Of a DNA stretch of 57,932 bases, positions 6,575-15,077 are shown piece by piece. Each line of letters opens with the position of its first letter. The stretch's first letter is position 1. The translations under genes were made by a program, and so were the position numbers. The notes beneath the pieces are model-generated. The model made no database searches, was not told where the DNA came from, and saw only the letters and a list, made by a program, of their open reading frames with translations. This DNA is from SVFI01 sp045588655 (lineage in GTDB: Bacteria; Bacillota; Clostridia; Lachnospirales; Lachnospiraceae), in NCBI GenBank assembly GCA_045588655.1, contig JAZNEP010000060.1, positions 1 through 57,932 on the forward strand. Direction: 5' to 3'.

Positions 6575-9267
6575 AAATAGAACATCAGGAAAATGAGAAA
6601 ATAAATATTGTACTGGGAATTCTTGCTCACGTAGATGCCGGAAAGACAACACTGTCAGAACAGCTCATCTATGAAAGTGGCGGAATACGAAAAGTGGGGC
6701 GTGTGGATCACGGAGATTCGTTTATGGATACGGATTTGCAAGAAAGAGAACGAGGGATTACGATTTTTTCCAAACAAGCAATTTTGACGTTTGGAAATAC
6801 CAATATTACGCTTCTTGACACGCCGGGGCATGTGGACTTTTCTGCGGAAATGGAGCGAAGTCTGCAGGTGCTGGATTATGCTATTTTAGTTGTCAGTGCG
6901 GCGGATGGCATACAGGGACATACAGAAACATTGTGGAAGCTTCTCGAGGAATACCACATTCCAACCTTTCTTTTTGTAAATAAAATGGATCAGTCCGGAA
7001 TAGAAAAAGAAGATATTTATGCGAAAATCAAGGAAAGTCTGAGTAGAGAATGTCTTGATTTTTCCGCGATGGGAAATTGGGATGCCGGCTTTTATGAAGA
7101 GGTGGCAATGACGGATGAGGAAATGCTGGAAACCTTTCTTGCAGAGGAAAAATTGGAAAAAGGGCAGATTATTCGTGCAATCCGTGAAAGAAAGATATTT
7201 CCGTGCTTTTTTGGTTCGGCGCTAAAACAGCAGGGAATTAAGGAATTGATACAGGGTATCATGATATATACCAAGGAGCCTTTGCGACAAGCTGAGTTTG
7301 GTGCACGCATATTTAAAATTACGCGTGATTTGCAGGGAAATCGATTGGTACATATGAAGATTACAGGCGGAAGTCTGAAAGTGAAAACCATATTAACCAG
7401 TACGAACTGGGAAAAAGACGAAAAAATTAATCAAATACGAATATATCACGGGGATAAATTCGAAACCAGAGATGAAGTGTACGCGGGTGAGGTCTGTGCG
7501 GTTACGGGACTCTCCTGTGCGCTTGCAGGAGAAGGAATCGGATCACAGGAACAGCGAATGATACCATATCTTGAACCGGTCCTGTCCTACAAAATACATG
7601 GTCCGGCAGAAATGGATGTACATACTGTACTTGCAAAGCTTCGTATACTGGAAGAAGAACATCCGGAGCTAAAAATCACGTGGGATGAGGAACTGGAAGA
7701 GATCGGTGTTCAGGTGATGGGAGACGTGCAAATAGAGGTGCTAAAGCGCTTAATCAGTGACCGCTTTGGTTTTGAAACATCCTTTGACGAGGGCGACGTG
7801 GTGTACCGTGAGACGATACAAAATAAAGTAGAAGGAGTGGGACATTTTGAACCGTTACGCCACTATGCAGAGGTTCACCTGATTATGGAACCGCTTAAGA
7901 GAGGTAGCGGGCTCGTGTTTCAGACCAATTGTCGAGAAGACGATTTATCGCTAAATTGGCAACGACTTGTGCTCGTGCACCTACAGGAAAAAGTGCACAA
8001 AGGGGTACTTGTTGGTGCACCGATCACGGATATGAGGATATCGCTTGTGGCCGGAAGGGCGCACCTGAAACATACAGAAGGTGGAGATTTTAGGCAAGCA
8101 ACTTACAGGGCTATAAGGCAGGGACTGATGCAGGCAGAAAATGTATTGCTGGAACCCTATTATTCATTCCGCATTGTGGTTCCGATGCAACAGGTTGGTC
8201 GAGTGATTTCAGATGTGGAGCGTATGGGAGGTAGTTTCGGACAACCGCTGGTAGAGATGGAACAGGCCTGGATTAACGGACGTGCTCCGGTTTCCAAGAT
8301 GCGCAATTATGCGAGAGAGGTGGCTTCTTTCACCGGAGGGAAGGGGCGTATTATGCTTACACCGGATGGTTATGACGTCTGTCATGAAACGGAAGAGGTA
8401 TTGGAAAAAAAAGGATACAATCCGTTGCATGACCTGGCGAACCCTTCTGATTCCGTTTTTTGCAGACATGGATCGGGAGTTTTGATTCCTTGGGATCAGG
8501 TCTGGGAACACATGCATATAGAAAGTGTCCTGGAAGCAAGTCGAAAACAAGAGTTTGATGAAAACACCGGAATAAGACTTCAGAGGGAGATGGAAGCACG
8601 CAAACGAAGAGAAGATTTAAAATTTGGTGAAGAAGATGAAGAATTAAAGGCGATTTTTGAAAAAACGTATGGAGCGCCTAAGCAGAGAGTATTACCGACC
8701 TCACGAACGATTACAGCTCCAAAAAAAGAAATGTCTGAGTGGAAAGCATCTGGTTCCAATAAAAAGAAGAAAGTGCTGGAAGAATATCTGCTGGTGGATG
8801 GATACAATATTATCTTTGCATGGGAGGAACTAAAAGAGTTGGCGGAGGGTAATATTGATGCGGCGCGTGGAAAACTGATGGATATTTTATGCGATTATCA
8901 GGGATTTAAGAAATGTAGACTGATTGTAGTATTTGATGCATACAAGGTGAAGGGAAGCCTTGGTGTGGTTCAAAAATATCATAATATAGAAGTTGTTTAT
9001 ACCAAAGAAGCAGAAACAGCGGATATGTATATAGAAAAAGCGGCTCACAATATCGCCAAGGGAGATTATCGCGTAACTGTTGCAACGTCGGATGGTTTGA
9101 TTCAATTGATTGTATGGGGACAGGGCTGTCTGCTTCTCTCAGCGCGGGAACTGAAAGAGGAAATTGAGCAGACGCAGAGACGTGTGAGAGAAGAATATGT
9201 TGAGCGCCGTACGGAGGCGACAAACCGGCTGCAGGATGCTTTTTTAGAAATGGAGGAAGAATCATGA
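6571..9267 (+). CDS. EF-G/TetM-like translational GTPase fused to a C-terminal YacP/Rae1-type NYN ribonuclease domain
   Basis: The 898-residue protein has an N-terminal translational GTPase: P-loop AHVDAGKTT, switch I RGITI, DTPGH, NKMD, then EF-G domains II-V, ending near residue 700. It resembles ribosomal protection proteins (TetM/TetB(P)) more than EF-G. After a charged linker, residues about 738-875 form a YacP/Rae1 NYN nuclease domain with LLVDGYNIIFAW, VVFDAYKVKG, TKEAETAD and VATSDG, retaining the acidic residues D743, D789, D818 and D841. B. subtilis Rae1 is a ribosome-bound endonuclease cutting mRNA at the A site. The fusion therefore suggests a GTPase-delivered nuclease acting on ribosomes; this is inference. 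ATG 6571 is chosen because it overlaps the trmO stop (ATGA); an in-frame TTG at 6547 lacks an RBS. Confidence 0.9.
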   Translation: MKIEHQENEKINIVLGILAHVDAGKTTLSEQLIYESGGIRKVGRVDHGDSFMDTDLQERERGITIFSKQAILTFGNTNITLLDTPGHVDFSAEMERSLQVLDYAILVVSAADGIQGHTETLWKLLEEYHIPTFLFVNKMDQSGIEKEDIYAKIKESLSRECLDFSAMGNWDAGFYEEVAMTDEEMLETFLAEEKLEKGQIIRAIRERKIFPCFFGSALKQQGIKELIQGIMIYTKEPLRQAEFGARIFKITRDLQGNRLVHMKITGGSLKVKTILTSTNWEKDEKINQIRIYHGDKFETRDEVYAGEVCAVTGLSCALAGEGIGSQEQRMIPYLEPVLSYKIHGPAEMDVHTVLAKLRILEEEHPELKITWDEELEEIGVQVMGDVQIEVLKRLISDRFGFETSFDEGDVVYRETIQNKVEGVGHFEPLRHYAEVHLIMEPLKRGSGLVFQTNCREDDLSLNWQRLVLVHLQEKVHKGVLVGAPITDMRISLVAGRAHLKHTEGGDFRQATYRAIRQGLMQAENVLLEPYYSFRIVVPMQQVGRVISDVERMGGSFGQPLVEMEQAWINGRAPVSKMRNYAREVASFTGGKGRIMLTPDGYDVCHETEEVLEKKGYNPLHDLANPSDSVFCRHGSGVLIPWDQVWEHMHIESVLEASRKQEFDENTGIRLQREMEARKRREDLKFGEEDEELKAIFEKTYGAPKQRVLPTSRTITAPKKEMSEWKASGSNKKKKVLEEYLLVDGYNIIFAWEELKELAEGNIDAARGKLMDILCDYQGFKKCRLIVVFDAYKVKGSLGVVQKYHNIEVVYTKEAETADMYIEKAAHNIAKGDYRVTVATSDGLIQLIVWGQGCLLLSARELKEEIEQTQRRVREEYVERRTEATNRLQDAFLEMEEES

Positions 9268-10097
9268 TACAGGATATAGCACCGCACATATATCATGTGG
9301 AATTTAAAAACTTACAACCCAAAGAGGAGGATGCGATACTTGTTTTTAAAAACAATCAGCTTCTAATCCGAGATCAGGATAAAATTGTATTTCTGCAGTC
9401 CAAAGAATTGGTGGCGGAGCAAAGAGAACGATGCAGATATTTATTTGCAGTAGATGAGATGAGATTTTTTTATCTGGATGTTACAGGAGAAGATAACTTC
9501 GCACTGCCAAAGGGATTTCGCTTTGCTAAAAGGCAGGAGTTTCGCAGATTGATTCCGAAGCACATGGCATTCGTGGCAGTGACGGCGTTCCAATTGGACG
9601 GATGGTATAGTAGCCACCGGTTTTGCGGACGGTGTGCGGGCAAACTGGAGCATGATACCAACGAACGAATGTTAAGGTGTAATAGCTGTGACAACCGTGT
9701 CTATCCCCGAATCAATCCGGCTGTGATTGTAGCGGTGACAAGCGGTGAAAAGATATTGCTTACCAAATATAAAGGAAGAGAGTACCAAAATTATGCGCTG
9801 ATTGCGGGATTTACGGAAATTGGAGAAAGCTTTGAAGATACAGTAAAGAGAGAAGTGATGGAAGAAGCAGGGTTAAAAGTAAAGAATATCCGCTATTATG
9901 CTTCTCAGCCGTGGGCATTTGCTGACAATATTCTGGCAGGATATTTTTGTGAGGTGGATGGAGAAGATGCAATCCGTATAGATCAAGAAGAACTGTCGGT
10001 TGCCGACTGGATTGACAGGGACAAAATACCGGTAGAATTTACCGATAGCAGCTTGACCAATGAGATGATTTTTGCGTTCAAAAATATGAAAAATTGA
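9264..10097 (+). CDS. nudC: NAD(H) diphosphatase / NAD-RNA decapping Nudix hydrolase NudC
   Basis: A 277-residue NudC protein that hydrolyses NAD(H) to NMN(H) and AMP and, in known homologues, removes NAD caps from RNA 5' ends. It has an N-terminal NUDIX-like region, a four-cysteine zinc ribbon (CGRC ... CNSC, about residues 118-138), a Nudix box GFTEIGESFEDTVKREVMEE, and the NudC-specific SQPWAFADN (SQPWPFPxS type). The ATG overlaps the previous TGA (ATGA), so it is translated after the GTPase-NYN protein. Together with trmO the three coupled genes all act on RNA or its cofactors. Confidence 0.94.
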   Translation: MIQDIAPHIYHVEFKNLQPKEEDAILVFKNNQLLIRDQDKIVFLQSKELVAEQRERCRYLFAVDEMRFFYLDVTGEDNFALPKGFRFAKRQEFRRLIPKHMAFVAVTAFQLDGWYSSHRFCGRCAGKLEHDTNERMLRCNSCDNRVYPRINPAVIVAVTSGEKILLTKYKGREYQNYALIAGFTEIGESFEDTVKREVMEEAGLKVKNIRYYASQPWAFADNILAGYFCEVDGEDAIRIDQEELSVADWIDRDKIPVEFTDSSLTNEMIFAFKNMKN

Positions 10098-10108
10098 TTG
10101 CTTTTCGC

Positions 10109-10138
10109 TTGAGTTTTGCATGGGAAAAATGGTAAAAT
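10109..10138 (+). promoter_or_regulatory. Probable promoter of the hemerythrin gene
   Basis: TTGAGT at 10109-10114, an 18-base spacer and TAAAAT at 10133-10138, starting 12 bases after the nudC stop codon. Confidence 0.55.
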
Positions 10139-10179
10139 AAAGGTAGCACTTGTAAGAAAAAAAGAGAGGGTTGACTGCT

Positions 10180-11016
10180 ATGTTTGACTTTAAGTTTGAC
10201 TGGGTGGATTCGATGAATACCGGAATGGAAAGTATTGATACACAGCACAAGCAGTTGTTTAAAATTGGCCGTGATTTGGAGCAGCTTCTTCGTATTCAGT
10301 GTATCGGGGTGACGGACAAACAGCTACTTGATATCGTATGTGAGCTCAGAGACTATACCGGATATCATTTTTATGAAGAAGAACGTATGATGGAAGAGAT
10401 GTGTTATCCACGGATAACGGAACATAAAAAATTCCACAAAAAATGTTCAAATTACATTATGGGGCTCGATTTGCCAAAGATCAAAGAAGAGCCGGTAAAA
10501 CAATTGCAGCTGATGCGTGACGAGGTACAAAGCTGGATTGTGGATCATGTGCTTGGCGAAGATGCCCAGATGACAACTGCATACCTCAAATATGAAAAGG
10601 AAAAGAAGGATAGAGAGTCGAAGGAAGAGGTTCCGGCAGAGGAAAGATACGGCCGTTTTCTTAAAGAGTATGATGTTGTGAAGCTCTATCTTTACAAAAA
10701 TCAGAACTGCAAAGGCCATCTCGTGGCTGTGTTCAAAGAATCGGCCAAAGAAATGTGCAGACTTTCTGCGCTGGAGAGAAATTTGTTTTTTGCAGATATT
10801 GCAAAGGCTGCAAAAGCACTGAAAAAATGTTATCAGCCGGATGCAATCTGTTACATGGATTTGGAGGATATGAACGATTCTCTCGTGTATCATATTATTC
10901 CAAAATACAAAGAAGAGGAACATTTTGGAGTGCAGGAAATAGTGGATTATACAGCGGAATATCAGAACAAGACACGATATGAAGCTGTTTACGAAAAAAT
11001 AAAATCCGCTTTGTGA
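10180..11016 (+). CDS. Bacteriohemerythrin domain fused to a degenerate HIT-like domain
   Basis: A 278-residue protein. Residues 1-140 form a bacteriohemerythrin four-helix bundle with the di-iron ligands in order: His of DTQHKQLF, HFYEE (HxxxE), EHKKFHKK (HxxxH) and WIVDHVLGED (HxxxxD). Such domains bind O2 or sense it. After a charged linker, residues about 155-278 resemble a HIT fold (YLYKNQNCKGHLVAVFK; NDSLVYHIIPKY), but the nucleophilic central His of HxHxHxxP is replaced (S-L-V-Y-H-I-I-P), so it is probably not catalytic. The ATG at 10180 has GAGAGGG 9 bases upstream; the earlier TTG is too close to the RBS. Its own promoter and terminator make it monocistronic. Confidence 0.85.
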   Translation: MFDFKFDWVDSMNTGMESIDTQHKQLFKIGRDLEQLLRIQCIGVTDKQLLDIVCELRDYTGYHFYEEERMMEEMCYPRITEHKKFHKKCSNYIMGLDLPKIKEEPVKQLQLMRDEVQSWIVDHVLGEDAQMTTAYLKYEKEKKDRESKEEVPAEERYGRFLKEYDVVKLYLYKNQNCKGHLVAVFKESAKEMCRLSALERNLFFADIAKAAKALKKCYQPDAICYMDLEDMNDSLVYHIIPKYKEEEHFGVQEIVDYTAEYQNKTRYEAVYEKIKSAL

Positions 11017-11034
11017 TGATTTTGTGTAAAATTT

Positions 11035-11070
11035 GGTTGTGTGAACTGTTGTTTCACACAACCTTTTTTT
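11035..11070 (+). terminator. Rho-independent terminator of the hemerythrin gene
   Basis: GGTTGTGTGAA pairs perfectly with TTCACACAACC (11 bp, 7-base loop) and is followed by seven T. Confidence 0.93.
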
Positions 11071-11073
11071 GTG

Positions 11074-11079
11074 TTATAA
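11074..11079 (+). promoter_or_regulatory. -10 element upstream of hydG
   Basis: A perfect TATAAT immediately downstream of the hemerythrin terminator. A clear -35 is missing because the terminator stem occupies that position (GTTTCA at 17 bases). Transcription would start about 35 bases before hydG. Confidence 0.5.
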
Positions 11080-11119
11080 TGTACGCGGACTAAAACTTAG
11101 AGAAAAAGGAGTCACAAAT

Positions 11120-12538
11120 TTGTATAATCCAAATTCACTAAAAGCAGAAGAATTTATAGATCATGAAGAAGTGTTGGAAACACTTGCATATGCGCAGGAA
11201 CATAAAAAGGATGAGAAACTGATAGATGAGATTCTCACAAAAGCGCGTAAAAGGGAGGGACTTTCCCACCGAGAAGCAGCAGTCCTTTTGGACTGTGAGA
11301 TTCCAATGAAGAATAAAGAAATATTAGAACTGGCGAAGCAAATTAAGCAGGATTTTTATGGAAATCGAATTGTAATGTTTGCACCGCTCTATGTTTCAAA
11401 TTACTGTGTGAATGGTTGCTTGTATTGTCCATATCACTTGAAAAACAAAACAATCGCGCGTAAAAAACTAACGATGGAAGAGATAACCACAGAAGTAGTA
11501 GCCCTCCAGGATATGGGACACAAACGACTGGCGATTGAAGCCGGAGAAGATCCGGTCAACAATCCGATTGAGTATATTTTGGATTGCATTAAAACTATTT
11601 ACAGTATCCATCATAAAAATGGAGATATCCGACGTGTAAATGTCAATATTGCAGCGACCACGGTAGAAAATTATCGAAGACTTAAAGAAGCCGGGATAGG
11701 GACTTATATCCTGTTTCAGGAAACATATCATAAAGAGAGCTATGAAAAGCTGCATCCGACAGGACCAAAACACGATTACGCATATCATACAGAAGCTATG
11801 GATCGTGCGATGGAAGGTGGTATTGATGATGTCGGACTCGGCGTGCTGTTTGGCTTGGAAAGATATCGATATGAAATGGCAGCACTTCTTATGCATGCTG
11901 AGCATTTGGAGGCGGTACACGGAGTGGGACCGCATACCATCAGCGTACCGCGATTGAAACGTGCAGATGATATCGATCCGGATGAGTTTGATAACGGAAT
12001 CGACGATGAAACTTTTGCAAAGATTATTGCATGCATCCGCATCAGTGTTCCTTATACAGGGATGATTATTTCAACAAGAGAAAGCAAGGAATGTAGGGAG
12101 AAGGCTCTTGCACTTGGAATCTCCCAAATCAGTGGAGGATCGAAGACAAGCGTAGGCGGATATGCGAAGGAAGAGCCGGAGGATGAAAAAAGTGAGCAGT
12201 TTGATGTGAGCGATAAAAGGACACTTGATGAGGTGGTTCGTTGGCTGATGGAAATGGGATATACACCGAGTTTTTGTACGGCTTGTTATCGTAGTGGCAG
12301 AACGGGAGACCGATTTATGGAACTGTGTAAAAGTCGTCAGATACAAAATTGCTGTCACCCGAATGCGCTCATGACGTTGCAGGAATATCTGATGGACTAT
12401 GCAACGGAAGAAACAAGAAGCATAGGAGAGAAGCTCATTGAAAAAGAGCTTGAAATGATTCCGCAGGAGAGTGTAAGACATACCGTAATAGAAAATTTAG
12501 AGAAGATTAGAAACGGAGAAAGAGACTTCTGTTTTTAA
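11120..12538 (+). CDS. hydG: [FeFe]-hydrogenase maturase HydG (radical SAM tyrosine lyase)
   Basis: HydG cleaves tyrosine to p-cresol and supplies CO, CN and iron for the H-cluster of [FeFe]-hydrogenase. Seen: radical-SAM cysteines in YCVNGCLYCPYH (CxxxCxxC), the TIM-barrel motifs EAGEDP and VNVNIAATT, GIGTYILFQETYH, and the HydG-specific C-terminal second cluster site FCTACYRSGRTGDRFMELC (CxxC then C 22 residues on). The start is set to TTG 11120, with AAAGGAG 8 bases upstream; this gives 472 residues, the usual HydG length. An in-frame TTG at 11069 lies inside the terminator/promoter and is unlikely. hydF follows after 18 bases; hydE and the hydrogenase are not in the window. Confidence 0.96.
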   Translation: MYNPNSLKAEEFIDHEEVLETLAYAQEHKKDEKLIDEILTKARKREGLSHREAAVLLDCEIPMKNKEILELAKQIKQDFYGNRIVMFAPLYVSNYCVNGCLYCPYHLKNKTIARKKLTMEEITTEVVALQDMGHKRLAIEAGEDPVNNPIEYILDCIKTIYSIHHKNGDIRRVNVNIAATTVENYRRLKEAGIGTYILFQETYHKESYEKLHPTGPKHDYAYHTEAMDRAMEGGIDDVGLGVLFGLERYRYEMAALLMHAEHLEAVHGVGPHTISVPRLKRADDIDPDEFDNGIDDETFAKIIACIRISVPYTGMIISTRESKECREKALALGISQISGGSKTSVGGYAKEEPEDEKSEQFDVSDKRTLDEVVRWLMEMGYTPSFCTACYRSGRTGDRFMELCKSRQIQNCCHPNALMTLQEYLMDYATEETRSIGEKLIEKELEMIPQESVRHTVIENLEKIRNGERDFCF

Positions 12539-12556
12539 AACATTGGGAGATATCGT

Positions 12557-13759
12557 ATGGGACAGATGGAGTTACCTGTAGCTAACAGGATACATATTGG
12601 TTTTTTCGGAAAAAGAAATAGTGGGAAATCAAGTCTGGTCAATGCGATTACCGGGCAGCAGTCATCCATAGTATCCGATGTACCGGGTACGACAACCGAT
12701 TATGTAACGAAAGCGATGGAGCTTTTGCCGGCCGGTCCGGTAGTCCTGATGGATACCCCGGGAATTGATGATGAAGGAAGGCTGGGAGAGCAGAGGATAG
12801 AAAAAGCATACGAAGCTCTTCGAAAGACAGATGTAGCAATCCTTGTGTCGGATGGAAGTCAGATTCCGTCTGCACAAGAAGAGGAGCTGATTAAGCAGTT
12901 TGAGCGCAGGAAGCTCCCATATCTCCTTGTTGTGAATAAAGAGGATATCATTTCGGAGCAAGAGAAAGAACGCTGGAAAAATTTCATTGGCCAGAGGGAG
13001 CACTGGTTTGTAAGTGCTGAAAAAGATACGCACGTGGAACAATTAAAAAAAGCCATTGCGCAGATGGCGGAGAGTAAAAAAGAAAACAAACCACTTGTGT
13101 CTGATTTGGTTAACAAAGGCCAGTCAGTCATTCTTGTAACTCCGATTGATGCAGCTGCACCGAAGGGGAGACTGATTTTGCCACAACAACAGGTACTTCG
13201 TGAGTTGCTTGACTGCGGAGCCATTACTATGGTAGTTCAGCCGCAGGAGCTGGCAGATGCGCTGAAGATGATGACGGTGCAGCCCGGTTTGGTCATAACA
13301 GATAGTCAGGTCTTTTCGCAAGTAAATAAAATAGTGCCGACAGAAGTACCGCTCACCTCGTTTTCTATTTTATTTGCAAGATATAAAGGACTCCTTTGGG
13401 ATGCGGTTTCCGGAGCGAGGATGCTTGACAGGCTTTGTGACAAGGACTGTGTCTTGATTTCAGAAGGATGCTCACATCATCGTCAGTGTGGAGATATCGG
13501 AACGGAGAAGCTGCCTTCGTGGATAAAAAAATATACAGGAAAGCAGATTGAATTTACATGGACCAGCGGACAGGATTTTCCAAAGGATTTGTCATCCTAT
13601 CGTCTGGTGATTCACTGCGGAGGGTGTATGCTCAATGACAAAGAAATGCAGCATAGACTCAGCATGGCAAAGGAAGCTGCGGTTGCAATGACCAATTACG
13701 GAACCGCGATTGCGCATATGAATCAAATTCTGGAGCGGAGCATTGAGCCGCTCAAATAA
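12557..13759 (+). CDS. hydF: [FeFe]-hydrogenase H-cluster maturation GTPase HydF
   Basis: The scaffold on which the [2Fe] subcluster is assembled before transfer to the hydrogenase. The 400-residue protein has an N-terminal Era-like GTPase (GKRNSGKSS P-loop, GTTTD, DTPG, NKED), a central dimerisation domain, and the C-terminal cluster site CSHH followed by HCGGC (CxHx~50HCxxC). Its position 18 bases after hydG with SD GGGAGA supports one operon. The gene after it starts 31 bases later with AAGGAG and may be co-transcribed. Confidence 0.96.
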   Translation: MGQMELPVANRIHIGFFGKRNSGKSSLVNAITGQQSSIVSDVPGTTTDYVTKAMELLPAGPVVLMDTPGIDDEGRLGEQRIEKAYEALRKTDVAILVSDGSQIPSAQEEELIKQFERRKLPYLLVVNKEDIISEQEKERWKNFIGQREHWFVSAEKDTHVEQLKKAIAQMAESKKENKPLVSDLVNKGQSVILVTPIDAAAPKGRLILPQQQVLRELLDCGAITMVVQPQELADALKMMTVQPGLVITDSQVFSQVNKIVPTEVPLTSFSILFARYKGLLWDAVSGARMLDRLCDKDCVLISEGCSHHRQCGDIGTEKLPSWIKKYTGKQIEFTWTSGQDFPKDLSSYRLVIHCGGCMLNDKEMQHRLSMAKEAAVAMTNYGTAIAHMNQILERSIEPLK

Positions 13760-13790
13760 ATCGAAAAAGAGGATGTAAGAAGGAGTTTTC

Positions 13791-15077
13791 ATGAGTCCGA
13801 GAGCAAAAGAAATGAAATGGGATAAATTGGATAATACAGCATTGCTGTTTCCGGTTATTGCAAGTGAGAGCATGAGCAGTGTATATCGCATGTCTGTGAC
13901 TCTGAAAGAGGATATACAGGAGAAGGAGCTACAGCAAGCACTGGATACTGTTTTGCCGCGTTTTGACGTGTTTCATGCAAGACTGCGAAGAGGAATGTTC
14001 TGGTACTATTTTGAGACAAATAATCGCCCGGCTCCCCGCGTTAGGGAAGAATCTACCTATCCGTGTCTGTCGATTCCACCCTATAAAAATAACAATTACC
14101 TGTTTCGGGTCACCTATTATAAGAAACGAATCAATCTGGAAGTATTTCATGTCCTGACAGATGGCATGGGAGCGATGATGTTTCTTAGAGAAGTGGTATA
14201 TCATTATTTAAGACTGGTACACAAACCGCTCATGGAACAGTGTGGAAATGGGTTGTGCAGTGATACTTCGTTAAACAAAGAAGACAGCTATATTAAAAAC
14301 TATACAGGTAAAAAACTTAGCAAAAAATATAAAACAGAGCGGGCACTGGAATTGGAAGGAGAATTTTTGCCGCCCAATGCGCTTTCTGTTGCACATGGGT
14401 ACATGAATTTGGAACAGGTAAAACAGGCCGCAAAAAAGAAACAGGTCAGTATCAATACGTATCTGGTGGGAGTTTACACCTACAGCATATATCGTGAAGT
14501 GTTGCATGGCGGGGTTTCCAAGCGCCCCATCAGTATTTGTGTTCCGGTGAACCTTAGACCGTTTTATGACTCTATCACAATCAAAAATTTTTTTGCCATG
14601 ACAGCAGCTGTATTTCGAACGGAAAAGGAAGCCTATACGCTGGATGAAGTGCTCGAGATTGTAGATCAGAGCTTAAAAAAACAATTGACCAAAGAAAACA
14701 TGGATAGTTTGATTGCGTACAATGTTTCAAACGAGATGAATCGAATGCATCGCGTCATTCCGCTCTTATTTAAGCGACTTGCAATGAAATGGGTGTACCG
14801 CGCATCCGCACTTGCAAACACATCGACAGTTACCAATCTGGGGAATTTTCATATAAGAGAGGAATACAAACCTTACATAGAGCATTTTCATGTTATTTTG
14901 TCTATGTCAAAAGGACAGAATATGAAAAGTAGTGTGTGTTCATATAACGGAACACTGGTATATACCATCAGTTCCAAAATCGCAGACATGTCAGTACAGA
15001 GACGTTTTTTTAAAACGCTGGCAGAAGACGGGATTGAAGTGACGCTGGAAACAAATGGGGAAGGATATGATTTATGA
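13791..15077 (+). CDS. Condensation/alcohol-acetyltransferase-fold acyltransferase
   Basis: A 428-residue protein of the chloramphenicol-acetyltransferase/condensation fold. The catalytic HxxxDG motif is present as HVLTDGMGAMMF (about residues 120-131), and the C-terminal half includes SICVPVNLRPF and TNLGNF, typical of the DFGWG-region equivalent. Members esterify or amidate acyl groups; the substrate here is unknown. It overlaps by ATGA with a zinc-ribbon membrane protein, a pairing that suggests one membrane-associated acylation module. No signal peptide or membrane segment of its own was seen. Confidence 0.75.
   Translation: MSPRAKEMKWDKLDNTALLFPVIASESMSSVYRMSVTLKEDIQEKELQQALDTVLPRFDVFHARLRRGMFWYYFETNNRPAPRVREESTYPCLSIPPYKNNNYLFRVTYYKKRINLEVFHVLTDGMGAMMFLREVVYHYLRLVHKPLMEQCGNGLCSDTSLNKEDSYIKNYTGKKLSKKYKTERALELEGEFLPPNALSVAHGYMNLEQVKQAAKKKQVSINTYLVGVYTYSIYREVLHGGVSKRPISICVPVNLRPFYDSITIKNFFAMTAAVFRTEKEAYTLDEVLEIVDQSLKKQLTKENMDSLIAYNVSNEMNRMHRVIPLLFKRLAMKWVYRASALANTSTVTNLGNFHIREEYKPYIEHFHVILSMSKGQNMKSSVCSYNGTLVYTISSKIADMSVQRRFFKTLAEDGIEVTLETNGEGYDL

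Noticed and set aside
6571..9267. Tetracycline resistance gene (tetM/tetW type)
   Set aside because: The GTPase half is TetM-like, but the NYN nuclease fusion, the operon with trmO and nudC, and the lack of any mobile element argue for a housekeeping factor.
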